The translations under genes were made by a program, and so were the position numbers. A stretch of DNA of 64,000 nucleotides from Metaphire vulgaris (Eukaryota > Annelida > Clitellata > Crassiclitellata > Megascolecidae): positions 14,083,596 to 14,147,595 of the forward strand of contig CM030858.1 of assembly GCA_018105865.1 (NCBI GenBank), read 5' to 3'. Positions 34,608-46,197 of this stretch are shown piece by piece. The first letter of the stretch is position 1; each line of letters opens with the position of its first letter. The notes under the pieces are model-generated. The model did not search any database. It had not been told where the DNA came from and saw only the letters and a program-made list of their open reading frames with translations.

Positions 34608-36059
34608 TATATACAAATATATGTATTTATGTATGTAAATGTGATATATAATACTGTAAATATGATATTTGCAAACTCTGCTGCCCTCCCACAATTTACT
34701 GTACATTCTCAAACATTTTGGATACTGTTTGTTTTAGGCAAGGAAATGGATCTTTTTCAGTCTCATCAAGGTGTTGAAATTACTGAAGCTCAGTTTTCAA
34801 GTGAAAAATCATGCAAGAATGCATCATTTCAGTCTTTCAATGTGTGAATAATTATCCCATCTTTTTCTTTGTGTATCGGAAGAGAATCTAATACAGACAA
34901 AGTAAGTAAATAATTTCTTATCACTTCTGTTTGTGCAAAATATTGGGGGAAAGTGACTGGACATACACTGTAGATTGTATTCTTAAACTTTGTGTGTTTC
35001 TAAATAAATTGGTTCAATAATTCAGGGTGGTGTGTTAAAGTTTCCGACTTTTTCCCCTAAAGGGGTAGGTCAGAGTTGTTGAGTTGGATGAGCTTCTGTT
35101 CAGCGGACTTGCACACACTTTGTTTGGCTTTGATGGGAATGTATTTCTGTGTTTCACAGTGCATTTGGCTCACTTGGGGAGTCAGCGAGGTCTTCGTTGA
35201 GCTCGGACTTGCACAGTTTGTTTGACAAGACAACACTGACATTGCATTTTTTTCAAAGTATGGTGCGGTTTTCTAAAAAATGGCGCAAGTGTAGCCAGAA
35301 ATTTAAAATTGAGCCAATTTTTTATAAACACACATTGTATGGATGTTAATAAATGCAGATTAATATTTGAAATTGATGTAAGGAAATGCTGATTTATATA
35401 ACAGTAAATTCTGCTTTCAGTAAGTAGGTGCTGTATCTGTACTACATTGATATAAATATGAAAATCTATTGCAATCTGCCACCATCCACAAAGACAGCAC
35501 GAGAAGACATCACTCGAATAGGAAATGCAGATCATGCCTCTTTCACGCTGCATCTCAATTGATCGTTGATGGGATCTGTTGCCAGGTGACAGATTGTCTA
35601 CCAAAACCAATTTTGTGCTAATGAAATACCAGATGATCAGTTTTCCATACATTTATTTGCTAAGATTTGTATTCAATGGTCTTGGCTGCATTATAAAATT
35701 ATTGCAGTTTTTATCACAATTTTATGTGAGTTAAATTACACATAATTTATCTACAGCCGCCAATGGTAATGATTTCTGTGAATAATGAGTACTGGTACTG
35801 TATTTGTATACACATTGTGCAGATACAGTGCAAAAATGATTAAATTATTTGACCAAGTGGCTGATGGTTGAAACAAATTTTCTGATTTAACAAAGTTCTT
35901 GTGTTCTAAGAAAACTACTTTGAGGTCTAGTCTTTATATATGTGAAAAGGAGCAATGCTGTCATTGATCAATTAATTTCTGATATTGTTCAATGTCTTAT
36001 ATAAATACGGAAGAAATTCAGAGATAAAATTTCTCAGGGTACTCATCTTTGGCATAATT

Positions 36060-36850
36060 TGGTAAACCCAAATCAGCTGCTATCCCACAGACTACATTTT
36101 CAGACAGTTAAATTGTTTCCTGTTTGTTTTAGGCAATGTAATGCATCTTTGTATATCTCAAGCAGTTGAAGTTGCTTAATCTGTCGTGCTAACATGAATT
36201 CTGCAAACGATCACATCCTTTTCTTCATGCATCAGAAGAGTCTAATACAAGCAAGGTCTTTAAATAATTTCTTATCACATCTGTTAGTGCAAATATAGGA
36301 GAATTTAAGTGAATGGACATAAATTTAAAATTGTTGCAATAGCAAATAATCACATTGAATGAAATTGTGCCAATAGTAAGGCTAATCCTCATATCTGGAT
36401 GTGCAAAGAAATTTTCAGCATTCATATTGTCATGAAAGTCGGTCAGCAAAGTTGAGTTTTATGAAAGTTGAGTCAATTCATGAAGCCAATCGGCAGAGTT
36501 TGCACATCAGTGACTGTGCAAAAAAGAACAAATGCATATAAATTGCAATTGGTTCTCAATTGTACTAAGTAAGCGAGTAAGTTATTGCACTTCAATACAT
36601 CAGTATAAAAAGCCTGTTGTGATGTGCTGCTGTCAACAAAGACAACACACGAAGACGTCATCGGCTCTCCCTACCAGGTAGGAAAGGCCTATAGGCCTCT
36701 TAAATGCTGATTAGGCCTCTTTGGATGCAGCATCCCATTCAATCATTGTGGTGTCTTTGGAAGAGGATACCTTGAAATCGATCTTCAAAGCAGGTTGCAA
36801 ATTATCAGCCAAAGCCACTTTATAATACAATGTTAATCGTACATGGCATT
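36060..36850 (+). repeat. Triplicated unknown locus, partial copy 3
   Basis: It aligns with copies 1 and 2 from the exon-like block on: TGTTTGTTTTAGGCAATG, CAAGCAGTTGAAGTTGC, then AATTTCTTATCAC at 36265 (as at 34910), then AAGACAACACACGAAGACGT. It lies directly downstream of copy 2 in tandem. Confidence 0.5.
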
Positions 36851-36947
36851 GTTTTTGGGCTGTTTTTTTGTACAAATAAAAAAGGCAAATGATTGGTTTT
36901 GAGTTGATTTTGTTGAGAATTTCTAGAGAAATAAAATTTGCAGTAAC

Positions 36948-37129
36948 CAGTGTTTGTTCTACGCCTTCTTTGGGGAGGGGATTTCTCCCCAGTTTTAAAA
37001 TTTCCCAAATTTTTTTATATGTTGGCTGGGGATGGAGATTTACCCTCCAAACTGTGAAGACTCGGACCTTGTTTCTTCCCCACCCCCCCCCAACATTTCA
37101 GAATCTGCCCCAATGTCAAGAATAAACAC
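36948..37129 (-). mobile_element. hAT-type MITE family E, second copy, TSD GCAGTAAC
   Basis: GCAGTAAC lies at 36940-36947 and 37130-37137. The ends are CAGTGTTTGTTCTACG and CAAGAATAAACAC. The core GTTGGCTGGGGATGGAGATT is the reverse of the 19539 copy. Confidence 0.88.
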
Positions 37130-37407
37130 GCAGTAACATTTACTCCATTTGAATGCATGTCCACTAATTCATTTAGTGGACTAAAATAACGAGCAATGGC
37201 TTCAATTTGGTTTACAGTGTGACTATGAAAAGCGGCGTTACTGTAGTTGACTGCAAAAGATCATTTGATGCGAATTGAGGATGGGAAGATAAATGGGTTG
37301 TTTCACTGTCTATACTGTATTAATTTTGTGAATGATGTCTCGATTCAGTGGCTGCGTAGGAAGCAGTTGAATGCCTCTAAAATGTCACTTGTGGACGTTG
37401 TGGTCAG

Positions 37408-37953
37408 AGGACGTCCATATAGTACGTACACATACGCACCGAGGGGCGTTTGAGATTTAGGCGATTTATGTATGGGGGAGGGGTCACGACGGAATTTGTA
37501 CGTACGCTCAAATTTCAAATTAGGGTTAGGGTAGATGTAGATGGTTATAACCCTAACAAACATTACGTTTGAACACCGTAACTTTTCTCAGTAAAACAAA
37601 GGGTTCGGAGTACAGTATTCCCACGGTTACTTCACTTAATAAATATGATATTCAGAAACTTTAATTTAAGGGTGAATAAATGCTTTTTAACTATGGCCAA
37701 AGATTAATTTTCACCGTGCGGGGGTTGCTAATTTGTACGCACGCATAGCAGTGGCGGCTTTCGGGTGGCAACCATTTATTGTTTAATGCATGTGGCATTA
37801 AGTATAGGGTCCCAACTGGGGGCTAGGCACTCAATAGGGGGCACGGGCCCTCCGGTGGAGCCGCCACTGACGCATAGGGGATGGTAAAAATGTATGGTGT
37901 GCAATAGGGGTGGGGTGAAATATGACTGCGTACGTACTAGATGGATGACTCCC
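37408..37953. mobile_element. MITE family 3 (CCATNTAGTACGTAC termini) with a nested insertion
   Basis: The ends CCATATAGTACGTACACA and TGCGTACGTACTAGATGG are inverted. The outermost bases (GGACGTCCAT against ATGGATGACTCC) look like those of family 2. A family A MITE sits inside at 37749-37869. It is non-coding. Confidence 0.65.
37749..37869 (+). mobile_element. MITE family A, nested, TSD ACGCATAG
   Basis: ACGCATAG lies at 37741-37748 and 37870-37877, perfect. The ends are CAGTGGCGGCT and GAGCCGCCACTG. At 121 bp it is a shortened version of the 4528 copy. It is younger than the family 3 host. Confidence 0.93.
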
Positions 37954-38158
37954 TAAGGGCGATAGCTAGCCCTGAACTAATGCAAGCCAACAAATCCCTG
38001 GTGCTTGTTTCACGCTCGATAGCATCTGATTCCTGTTAGTGATTTTACAACATGAAGCTCGTGAGACCTCTCGCGTGGGTCATGACAGCCCTTTAGCCGG
38101 CAATCATTCAAAGGTATCACACTAATATACCATAATGTATATGTTATGTATTTCACCG

Positions 38159-38160
<2 letters not shown>

Positions 38161-38201
<41 letters not shown>
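38161..38201. repeat. (AT)n microsatellite
   Basis: A pure AT run in a gene-free stretch. Confidence 0.95.
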
Positions 38202-38206
<5 letters not shown>

Positions 38207-38786
38207 CACTATATTATATAGAAATAGAGGCGCCTTAAAGTAAATGTAAATTTCTATGCCAGCGTCGCTTCACCGCCTACAATCGACTGCGTGCGTTCGC
38301 CGATCCTTAGTATCCGACTCAGCCCTCAAGGCCAGGACTAAGGACCTAAAACTGGTCCTTAAGGAGTCCTTGAGGTCAAGGACTAACATCCTTGTCTATA
38401 TATACACGAGTGAAAATCACCAAAAAGGAACTTATATAGCAAAACGGGGAAGTTGGAGTCGGCAATAGTGAAGCTGCACACATGGAGGTCGCTTGGGCGC
38501 GGTAGATTTCAGTAGTCGTATAAACTACGGTACAAATTCTCCACATTAGTACACTAATTCATTGGACGAATAAATTATTTGAACCACTATAGACGGGAGT
38601 GGTACAGTACTCAAAAGGACCGAATAATGCATGGCAATGTGTCTTAACTGTAGGCCTACTATGGATGCAGCAGCGGAAGACAAGATTATAGTTGAGTATC
38701 TATTCGCTAGGTGGCCGCGGTTGTCAGCCGTCTTGCGCGGCCTCAGGCAAACGTCCAACGAGCCTATGACCGGTTTAGCGTTACTA

Positions 38787-39113
38787 GCATAGATTTTAAT
38801 TTAAATCTATGGTTTAAACTGCTAAAAAATGGCGAGTGATGAGGGCGACGTAGCTGTAAAGAATTTAAGCAGAAAGTTGAAGAGAAACGTTTCATTTTTA
38901 AACTAACTGCGGAAGGAAAAATAAAAGCTGGCGGTAAAGTTGTACTGCGTTCACTGCGAAAAACAATAGTTCATGTATACAGTAGTTTATACCGCATATG
39001 ACCTAAAAAGGCTAAAAGTTGTTGGGTCTGTATGTTCGTTAAAATTAATCGCGATTAATCGATTTTACAAAATTCCGATTAATCGAACAAAAAATTTTAA
39101 TCGTTGCTAGCCC
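38787..39113 (+). pseudogene. hAT-type element remnant with a BED-finger-like start
   Basis: From an ATG at 38829 a start MASDEGDVAVK is followed, across frame changes, by FKLTAEGKIKAGGKV and a CVHCEKQ-like pair of cysteines, which recalls the BED zinc finger at the N-terminus of hAT transposases. The right side has TTAATCGCGATTAATCGATT palindromes and ends ATCGTTGCTAG, against CTAGCATAGATT at the left. The catalytic domain is absent. Confidence 0.45.
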
Positions 39114-39122
39114 TTATATATA

Positions 39123-39283
39123 CAGTGGCGGCTCCGTCAGGGGTCCGTGCCCCCTATTGAGTGCCTGCCCCCCCCAGTTGGGACCCTATACTTAATGCTA
39201 CATACATTAAACTACAAATGGTTGGCCCTTATGATTAGAAGTTGCCACCCCAAAGGCCCCCCAATTGCCAAATCCTAGAGTCG

Positions 39284-39285
<2 letters not shown>
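39123..39285 (-). mobile_element. MITE family A copy flanked by (AT)n
   Basis: It starts CAGTGGCGGCTCCG and ends AATCCTAGAGTCGCCA, with the last three bases of the right terminus lost. The TATATATA flanks could be target duplication or simply the microsatellite. Confidence 0.8.

Positions 39286-39369
<84 letters not shown>
39286..39369. repeat. (AT)n microsatellite
   Basis: About 84 bp of AT dinucleotides directly abuts the MITE end. Confidence 0.95.
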
Positions 39370-39370
<1 letters not shown>

Positions 39371-39372
<2 letters not shown>

Positions 39373-40420
39373 CATTATATATAGTCTGTATATAGTCTGT
39401 ATAAGTATGTTAAGTCCATGAATATGGTTTGATGTTCATTGATTGACCACTTTTCTCCCACAGACTGCATCGTGGAACGAAGTTCGTTAAAATGATGCAA
39501 TAGAGTCCAGTCTCCTTATACTTGGTCCGTTTAATCCCAATGTCTTGCCATTTCTCATTGCAGAAGGTCTGCAGAAATGTAAACGTTCTAGAATAAAATT
39601 TTATATTTTGCTCTGTGGTCAAAATTTCTTATACCGTCAGTTTTTCATTTGTGGTTTGCAAAGCAAGTTGTTTTTAAGGAGAAATTACTAGGGGACCGAT
39701 GAAAATTTTATTAATTTCCGATGATAACTAATTTTGGCAATTCCCGATTTTTAGTTTATTCTGCCCGGCTGCCCGAAAAATCAGCCACAATTGTAGTGGA
39801 ATAGATTTTCTAATATTGGATGAAAAGTGCAGACAGTCGGGTATGATGGCGATGCGCAACAGTTTCCACGCTCGTGGATCAGAATTGCCTCTAGGAGGGC
39901 CCTTTTATAAATGACGGGGACCAGGAAAGCAACTGAAGGCCGCGGCGGCCTCCGTAGTTTACATGTCAAAAACCACCGTTGTTACAAAGAGGAAACAGTC
40001 TATATCGACCGGTGCCTTCGTACTCTGGTGACCATGGGTTCTGCTGCTTTGAACAGTGCACAGTGCCGAATAAGACAACAATGATGTGGTGTAGGTTGTG
40101 AGTTGAGTCCCTGGTTAATTATATCTTTCATTTGCATATATTTTGCGACTGCGGATTGGGGTGATAGTTGGTGTGTGTCCTAGTAGTCCATTTATTCGCA
40201 GTCGCAATAGTCATCAATCGAATTGACACTTTCTATTCGTCTCGTAATTTGTCCCGACAGAGACGAATCCACGGAGAGCGAGGCCCGGTCATTCGACCGT
40301 CGAGAGTTTGACAACATTCACATGGGTTCACTCTATGTCCTCCAGAAGCAATGGATAACTCAAAAACGGATTCTCGGGTTTATGTAACACTAACGAAAGC
40401 CGGTTTTCCGGCTTTACGGG
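39371..40420. other. No gene recognised
   Basis: No exon with family features and no element ends were found. A few open frames under 75 codons are unremarkable. Confidence 0.4.
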
Positions 40421-40560
40421 TCCACAGGGTTAAGGGTAGGGGTACCCCTATGGGTAGGAGAATGGGTACCCCTAGGGGTATGGCTAGTGGTAGGGGTACC
40501 TCTAGGAGTAGTGATACCCATAGGGCTAGGGGTAGGGGTACCTCTTGGGATAGGGTAGGG
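40421..40560. repeat. GGGGTACCCCTA-type degenerate minisatellite
   Basis: Imperfect units of GGTAGGGGTACCCCTA recur about eight times. GGTACC sites appear in several, and many units are self-complementary, so both strands look alike. It is open on both strands (Gly-Thr-Arg-rich on plus, Pro-Leu-rich on minus) only because of the repeat. Confidence 0.8.
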
Positions 40561-41155
40561 AAATCAAAAGTGCTAGCCATTCACACGTCTGCCAATACCA
40601 TTCTCTGTAGTTTTATAACAAAAGTGCTTGGCATTCAGAATTTTGCCTGTGGTAATTTCTATTGTGTAAATTGGACATTTTAAAGGACATTTTTAATCTA
40701 CAGAGAATGGTATTGGCAACATTACTCATGGGGATGAACAATTGTGCCAGTTTTCATCACAATCTGAGATGGGGTGACGTCCGATTTTATTCAAAAGCGT
40801 GTTGATTTGATGCGGAATTACCCTTTTCGTATTTTAGTTTCGGAGAAAAAGCGAAATGAAATAATAATATTCATATATGTATACTCTATAAGCACAATTG
40901 TTACTTAGTATTGTTTATTTGGCACTGTATCGATTGTCATTTGTCTACGTACTGTAGCGCAAGCGGATTTTTTTAAAACAAATTATCAAGAAAATTTATG
41001 GTGCCAAATTGCATGGTAAGAGATAACAAAAACTCGTGCATCCTTTTGGGAAATTGTTCAGGTCCATGTACCCTATAACTGTGCCAAGTGACAAGCTTTT
41101 ATCCAGAAGTGAACGATTCTTGGCTTTTATGGACTTTAGCCACTGAACTATTTGA

Positions 41156-41242
41156 GGGGGTCCGACTTTTGTGACGACGTGTGACGAAGAGGGGGCGTCA
41201 AAAGCCTGCCAAAATCGCGTTACGTCTTTTATGGCTGACCCC
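41156..41242 (+). mobile_element. MITE family 2, terminal fragment
   Basis: GGGGGTCCGACTTTTGTGAC, GGGGGCGTCAAAAGCCTGCC and TTTATGGCTGACCCC match one arm of the full copies. Confidence 0.75.
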
Positions 41243-41537
41243 TATAACCCAATTCCTATGGAATTTTGTCTTCGCTATTGGATGTTTTCAATATGCGGAA
41301 TAAATGAACATGAATGGTGAAAGACCGTAAAATCGTTGACATGTCGACTGATGCTTGTGTGCATTATGAAGTGGCGCTATCAGTGGCGTCGATCAGTGGC
41401 GTCGCCAGGAATTTTTGGTTGGGCAAAAGGGGACTGGCGTGTCATATTCCTTACCCCACCCCCACACACCCCCTCCACAAAAAACTTTCTCACCGGATTT
41501 GCGCGAATCTCAAAAGTGGTCTGGGGTGAGGTTGGGG

Positions 41538-42377
41538 TAGGGTTGCCAGACGTCCTCCAAAAGGAGGACATGTCCTATTTAGGTCCGTGTCCTCCGTCCT
41601 CCCGGCAAAGCTAAAAATTGTAAAATGTCCTCCTTTTTGAGCTTTTGTATGCTATCAATTTTCGTTCTCGCGGTATTGCCGAATTTCATACGTTTTAGCC
41701 CGTTATCTCAGTTTACCCAATCATCGATATTAAAATAGCGTTATAATAATATCAATATCGATTGTCCAAAGTCCCAAAATACTCGACTCTCGTCATTCTA
41801 TCTCTAGTGTCTATGCAATAGTCTATGGTCAAAATGTTAATTTCATTTCCAGTAGCAAACGCAGAGACTGTAAACAGTAAACGGCTAGTCATCATCAGCC
41901 ATAGAACTCGATGACCTGGGGCCGTACATAAATTACGTAACGCGATTTTGGCACTTTTTTGACCCCCTCTACGTAACACGACGTAACAAAACGTCAGACC
42001 CCTCAAATATTACGTAACAACGGGCTGACCCCCCATTTTCGTCCTCCAAAAAGTCTTGACAAGCAAAAAAGTTCATATCCTTGTATTTTTTCCTCTCGAT
42101 AAACCCTGACAAGCAAAAAAAGAGGTCATCCTTGTTTTTTCCTCTTCAAAATCTCTGACAAGCCAAAAACGGTCACTTAAATTTTTTTGCGTTACGTAAC
42201 ATTTCCGGACCCCCCCGTTGTCACACTTCGTAACAAATGGCCGGACCCCCTCTAACCGCGTTACGTAATTTATGGACGACCACTGCACAGCTGGTATCAT
42301 GTATACAATGTCCTCCTCTGTCCTCCTTTTCGTCTGGCTCTGTCCTCCTTTGGCTACCCATGCATCTGGCAACCCTA
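41538..42377. mobile_element. hAT-type element (TAGGGTTGCCAGA), TSD GGTTGGGG
   Basis: GGTTGGGG lies at 41530-41537 and 42378-42385, perfect. The ends TAGGGTTGCCAGACG and CATCTGGCAACCCTA are inverted, and both are followed inwards by GTCCTCC-rich blocks. No transposase frame is recognisable. The interior is interrupted by MITE family 2 at 41918-42283. Confidence 0.9.
41918..42283 (-). mobile_element. MITE family 2, nested in a hAT element
   Basis: The ends are GGGGCCGTACATAAATTACG and ACGTAATTTATGGACGACC. It contains three CTTGACAAGCAAAAAAG-type motifs at 42057, 42107 and 42156, spaced about 50 bp. The rest matches 5654-6005 in reverse. Confidence 0.85.
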
Positions 42378-42651
42378 GGTTGGGGGGGCAGTTGCCAATC
42401 ATTCAGCCGTTGTCATGTAAAACTGAAGACGCTAACCCTTCGGTTCTCCGTACGGCACGGTAAGGGCACTGACTGCTGACTCTGGAGTGTACCTTTATGT
42501 TCTTTATTGTCAGACTTTTCAGTACGCAGAGGGCTACCCACTTAAAAACAGTCTACAAGTAACAAAAAGAATAGAGAAGTCATTGACGACCTTCTTTTGC
42601 TTCAATTTGTATACCTATTTATGTTTATCGTGTTTTGAGAATCGTCGCGAC

Positions 42652-42845
42652 CCTGCAGTATAAAGTCGTCTGCTACTGCATTGCAGTCGTTTTAATATTT
42701 TTTGAAGTGACCTTTGGCAGAGTCTGATCATAAAATGTGTGAGAACTGATTGATTTTAGGTGATGCAGGAGGAAAGGCCAGCCTGGTTCTGAAGGACTTT
42801 AGGGGTTTCTGGTGTATTTTGGTAAAAGTCTAAAAACCCATAGTT
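42652..42845 (+). pseudogene. Stray duplicate of a collagen Gly-X-Y exon
   Basis: The segment matches 16934-17215: GTCTGCTACTGCATTGCAGT, then ACTGATTGATTTTAG, then the exon GGTGATGCAGGAGGAAAGGC followed by CAGCCTGGTTCTGAAGGACT, then TTTTGGTAAAAGTCTAAAAA. It keeps a good acceptor (GATTTTAG), which the 17.1 kb copy has lost to GATTTTGG. Both copies carry the same one-base frame break between GGAGGAAAG and GGCCAGCCT. Confidence 0.85.
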
Positions 42846-43940
42846 GAATCGCCTGAAGGCCATTTCAATTGGATCCGTGACCATTTTGTTTCTGCCCTTT
42901 TTTATTGCTGATTCGTGTACCTTGGACTATTGAAGAAGATTTAGCAATGTCCCTCTCAAATTTGGTGGCTAACTGTAAGAGTCCAAAATCCAAGATGGCT
43001 GCCAATGGATATAATATATGCCGAAAGATTAGACTAAATAACTGTTGAAAACTTTTGATCAAATATGCACGGTGGTTAGCAATAATACTTATTATAAGAT
43101 GGTTAAGCCAAAGTTTTGCTAAATACTTTTCAAAAAGGTTGCCGTCCGCCATTAGCGTAGCGACGGGGGGCACGTGCCCACCCTACCTTAGCCCGACTGG
43201 GTCATGGCAATCGTGCAAATCCGGGGAGAAAGTTCATACCCTATCCCCCTTCAGTAACTTGAGCATCTTGGCTATCTTGCCATGCTGATTGGCGCTACTT
43301 GCCGTTGACAGCGTGTCTATATTGTAGATCTCGAGCTTCTTCTCAGATGCTGTGATGAGCAAAAAGGTAATCCTTGTTTGGGTGTCACCCCTAGATGATG
43401 TCACCTGATGCGGTCCGCACCCCCTCTTGATGCTACTGCTGTTCAATGCTTGTCGCGTACATGGTTGTAGCATAGGCCTAGATTACCGGTAGTTAGTCGT
43501 AGGCTCGAAGTAGGTCACTTATACCGTCAGCTGCAGTATGATGTCTTATCAATTAGGCCTATGCAGTTGCGGTGAATTTGCTAACGCTAAATTAGTAATT
43601 TGCTAACAGGAAAAAACGCCGACTGAGAAATTTCAGTTGACACATTTTCTACGTCATGGACCAAATCAGCCATCTGTCGGACTTACCACTGTTGTTATTG
43701 GTAAGAGAGCTTTTTCTATTTTTGGGCCTAAAACCTGGAACTCTCCCTTCGGCTGTCAGATCTTTCAATTCAGCGAGTATCTTCCGATCCAGACATAAGA
43801 GTTAACACGCATCTCTTTGGGTGAAACTGCAGATTCCTTCTCTAAAATTTCAAAGAAATGGCGTGTTGCCTATTGAAGTCTTAATAGACAGAATACTGCA
43901 GAGTCGCACTCCTTGGGTGAGCGGGACTGTGCGTTCTTGT
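42846..43940. other. No gene recognised; repeat scraps
   Basis: Short open frames but no family features. GCAAAAAGGTAATCC near 43361 and GGGTGTCACCCC near 43380 look like pieces of a CAGTGGCGT-type element. Confidence 0.35.
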
Positions 43941-43945
43941 TTGTT

Positions 43946-44010
43946 CATCATCATCATGCATCGTCTTCATCATCACCACCATAACGATCATCATCACCAT
44001 CATCATCAGG
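43946..44010. repeat. (ATC)n-rich stretch
   Basis: Imperfect CATCAT units with CACCAC interruptions. A His-rich frame through it is an artefact. Confidence 0.85.
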
Positions 44011-44019
44011 TTCTCTTGT

Positions 44020-44990
44020 CTTGAGATAAGTTCAGGGCTTCATTAGGTTTTTTGAGGCCGTGTGTCTGTCGTTGCCATTCAGTCCAATTCCTGTTTGTTA
44101 CATTGCTGTAATGTAAGGCTTGTATAGTGCATTTTCCACTTCTACTCGTGCCAAAATTGTGTTTAAATTGATTCTATTTTATTCTTTATGGCAATTTGTA
44201 TAGCGCGGTAACATAGCAAGGGGTTGTTGGTCAATTAAACACTGATGTAATTAGTCCATGTAGTCACGAAGAAGCAGGCACTAATGTTCTTTTACGCCAT
44301 CGAAACGCCATCGAGAATGGTACCAATTAGACTCCTATTATTTAATATTATATTTAATTATTATGCTTCTCAAACGTACGTTCTCAACCTTTATATTATA
44401 TAATTTGTAGGTCTATTCTAGCTGATTTGAGGGTGGGGGCAAGGCATCATTCGTTTCACAGGCTACTAAGGCAAAAGAAGGTCGTCAACGAGTTCCCTAT
44501 CCTTTTTGTCGCTTGTAGACTGTTACTATAAGTGGGTGGCCCCCTCGAAGGCAATGCTGGTGCTCTTAGCGTTCTGAAAATTCTGACAATTAAGTCTGCT
44601 AAGACGCTATGCCACAACTATCTCTCCCAATCCTTAGCAAAATAGGTTCCACTTAGATTTCTAAAAAGCTCAGCGACAACACTCTGTTAACCAACATGGC
44701 CGAAGATCGAGGTCTTGGAGTAATAATACACGAGGTGAAGAGAATTAATAGACTTTAATAATATTAGTAAATCTAAGAGGGAACCAGGAAGATTCTGTCA
44801 ATCGACGAATTTATGTAGCGTCTTTATTTCAAGAGGTGCATTTATTTAGCGCCTTAATACTTGATGCGAAGATAAATCTGTCGACGGTCACTGACGTCCG
44901 TCGTTGAGAATCTTTAATAAGTGTATTTTAGCCTGATGTTATTTATATATATAAAAGTGTCTGTCTATTTGCGGGCTGCCCGCAAAATAA
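44020..44990. other. No gene recognised
   Basis: AT-rich with no exon-like or element-like structure that I can support. Confidence 0.4.
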
Positions 44991-44999
44991 TTAAACCGC

Positions 45000-45105
45000 C
45001 GATTGGTCTAGTGTCCCCCGGGGGAATCCCATCCTCTGGAACTCGCTGCCGGACATTGTGACCAACACGACTAATCTTGAATTGTTGTTTTAGCAGTTAT
45101 ACAGT
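45000..45105 (+). pseudogene. LINE reverse-transcriptase tail, short fragment
   Basis: A frame reads NPILWNSLPDIVTNTTNLEL, the common C-terminal 'LWNSLP' signature of CR1/L2-like polyproteins. It is followed by a stop and AT-rich sequence. Confidence 0.5.
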
Positions 45106-45485
45106 ATATTATGGCAGTTTGTATATTATATACTACTAAGATTTGCACATGTAGATTTAAAGACAAGAGGTCAAGGAGGCCTACTAGAGGACACACAGGA
45201 CCGAACCACTTTAAACCTTGTTATTATTTATTTATGTTATGGTTTATTGGATTGAATGTGAAGTGAAATTATGATTTTAGAAACTCAAGTCAAGGCCATC
45301 AATTTGGAAAGTCATGTTTTTGTGAAACCAAAGAAAGAAATTCACCTGCCTGAGGATATCGGCAAAAATGGGAAAAATCAGCGGTAATAAGAAATTACGA
45401 ATATGATATGACTTTTTGTGTTTTAATTAGAGTATTTTAGTCCTAATTGATTTTGATAAGAGATATTTTCTAATTGCTCTGAAAG

Positions 45486-45541
45486 GGTGGGTGGATGGGT
45501 GGATGGTTGGATGGATGGATGGAACGATGGATGGATGGATA
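45486..45541. repeat. (GGAT)n stretch in a PTPA intron
   Basis: Imperfect GGATGGAT units. Confidence 0.9.
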
Positions 45542-46171
45542 TAGCAGGTTCTCACCATGTTTATACTGAACTGTAATAAAACTACATTGAGCATTTTGAA
45601 CCAAGGGTGTGGTGGCTTCACAATCCAATCTTTGAAACCGCTAACTGTGCCTCACCTTAAGTCTGGCAATTTTACGAAAGCCTCAATAGATGATCGATCT
45701 CAGTCTCACGATAAACATGCAAACTCCTTTATCTGCTTTGAGGCATGAAATGTGCTTCAAGAGACCTATTGATGCTGCAGCAGTGTCTGCACTGAAAATG
45801 GCATATGATTGGGCCATTTGCTGTGAGCTAAAATTAGTATTACTGGTAGTCCTTGAAACTGTCGGTTAACTTCTTTAAATATGAAATATGTAGACTTCAA
45901 TTTGAAATGACTGGTAGAGGTTTTGATTTTAGGCTGATCTAGATTTACTTGGCTTCATCTCTGCCACGAATGGTGCAGTTAAAAACAAGAAGCTGAGATA
46001 AAACTGCCATCTGTCAAAATTAAGTCTTTGTTGCTTTTTCTCTTGGATAGTTTAAATCTTATTCTCAGTGCTTTTTCTTTGAATGTTATCTGTGAATGTA
46101 TGTGTTTAGTTGTTACCAGTTGTTGAAGAGACTTTGTATTGATGTATCTGTTTTAGAGTTGTTTACAATGG

Positions 46172-46197
46172 TGCACACACACACACACACACACACA
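46172..46197. repeat. (CA)n microsatellite in a PTPA intron
   Basis: A pure CA run, 155 bp before the exon at 46353. Confidence 0.95.

Larger units (their letters stand above)
33480..35970 (+). repeat. Triplicated unknown locus, copy 2
   Basis: It aligns in order with 20060-22960: one ACAAAGGCTGTGGCTGGGTA unit at 33520, GGAGTAGAAATTGACAGC, AATCCCTGATGATTTGATAG, then MITE insertions at 33918 and 34358 absent from copy 1, then GTTGAAATTACTGAAGCTCA at 34772 and the AGATTGTCTACCAAA block at 35591. An exon-like block at 34737 follows TTTGTTTTAG in this copy and in copy 3. Confidence 0.6.
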
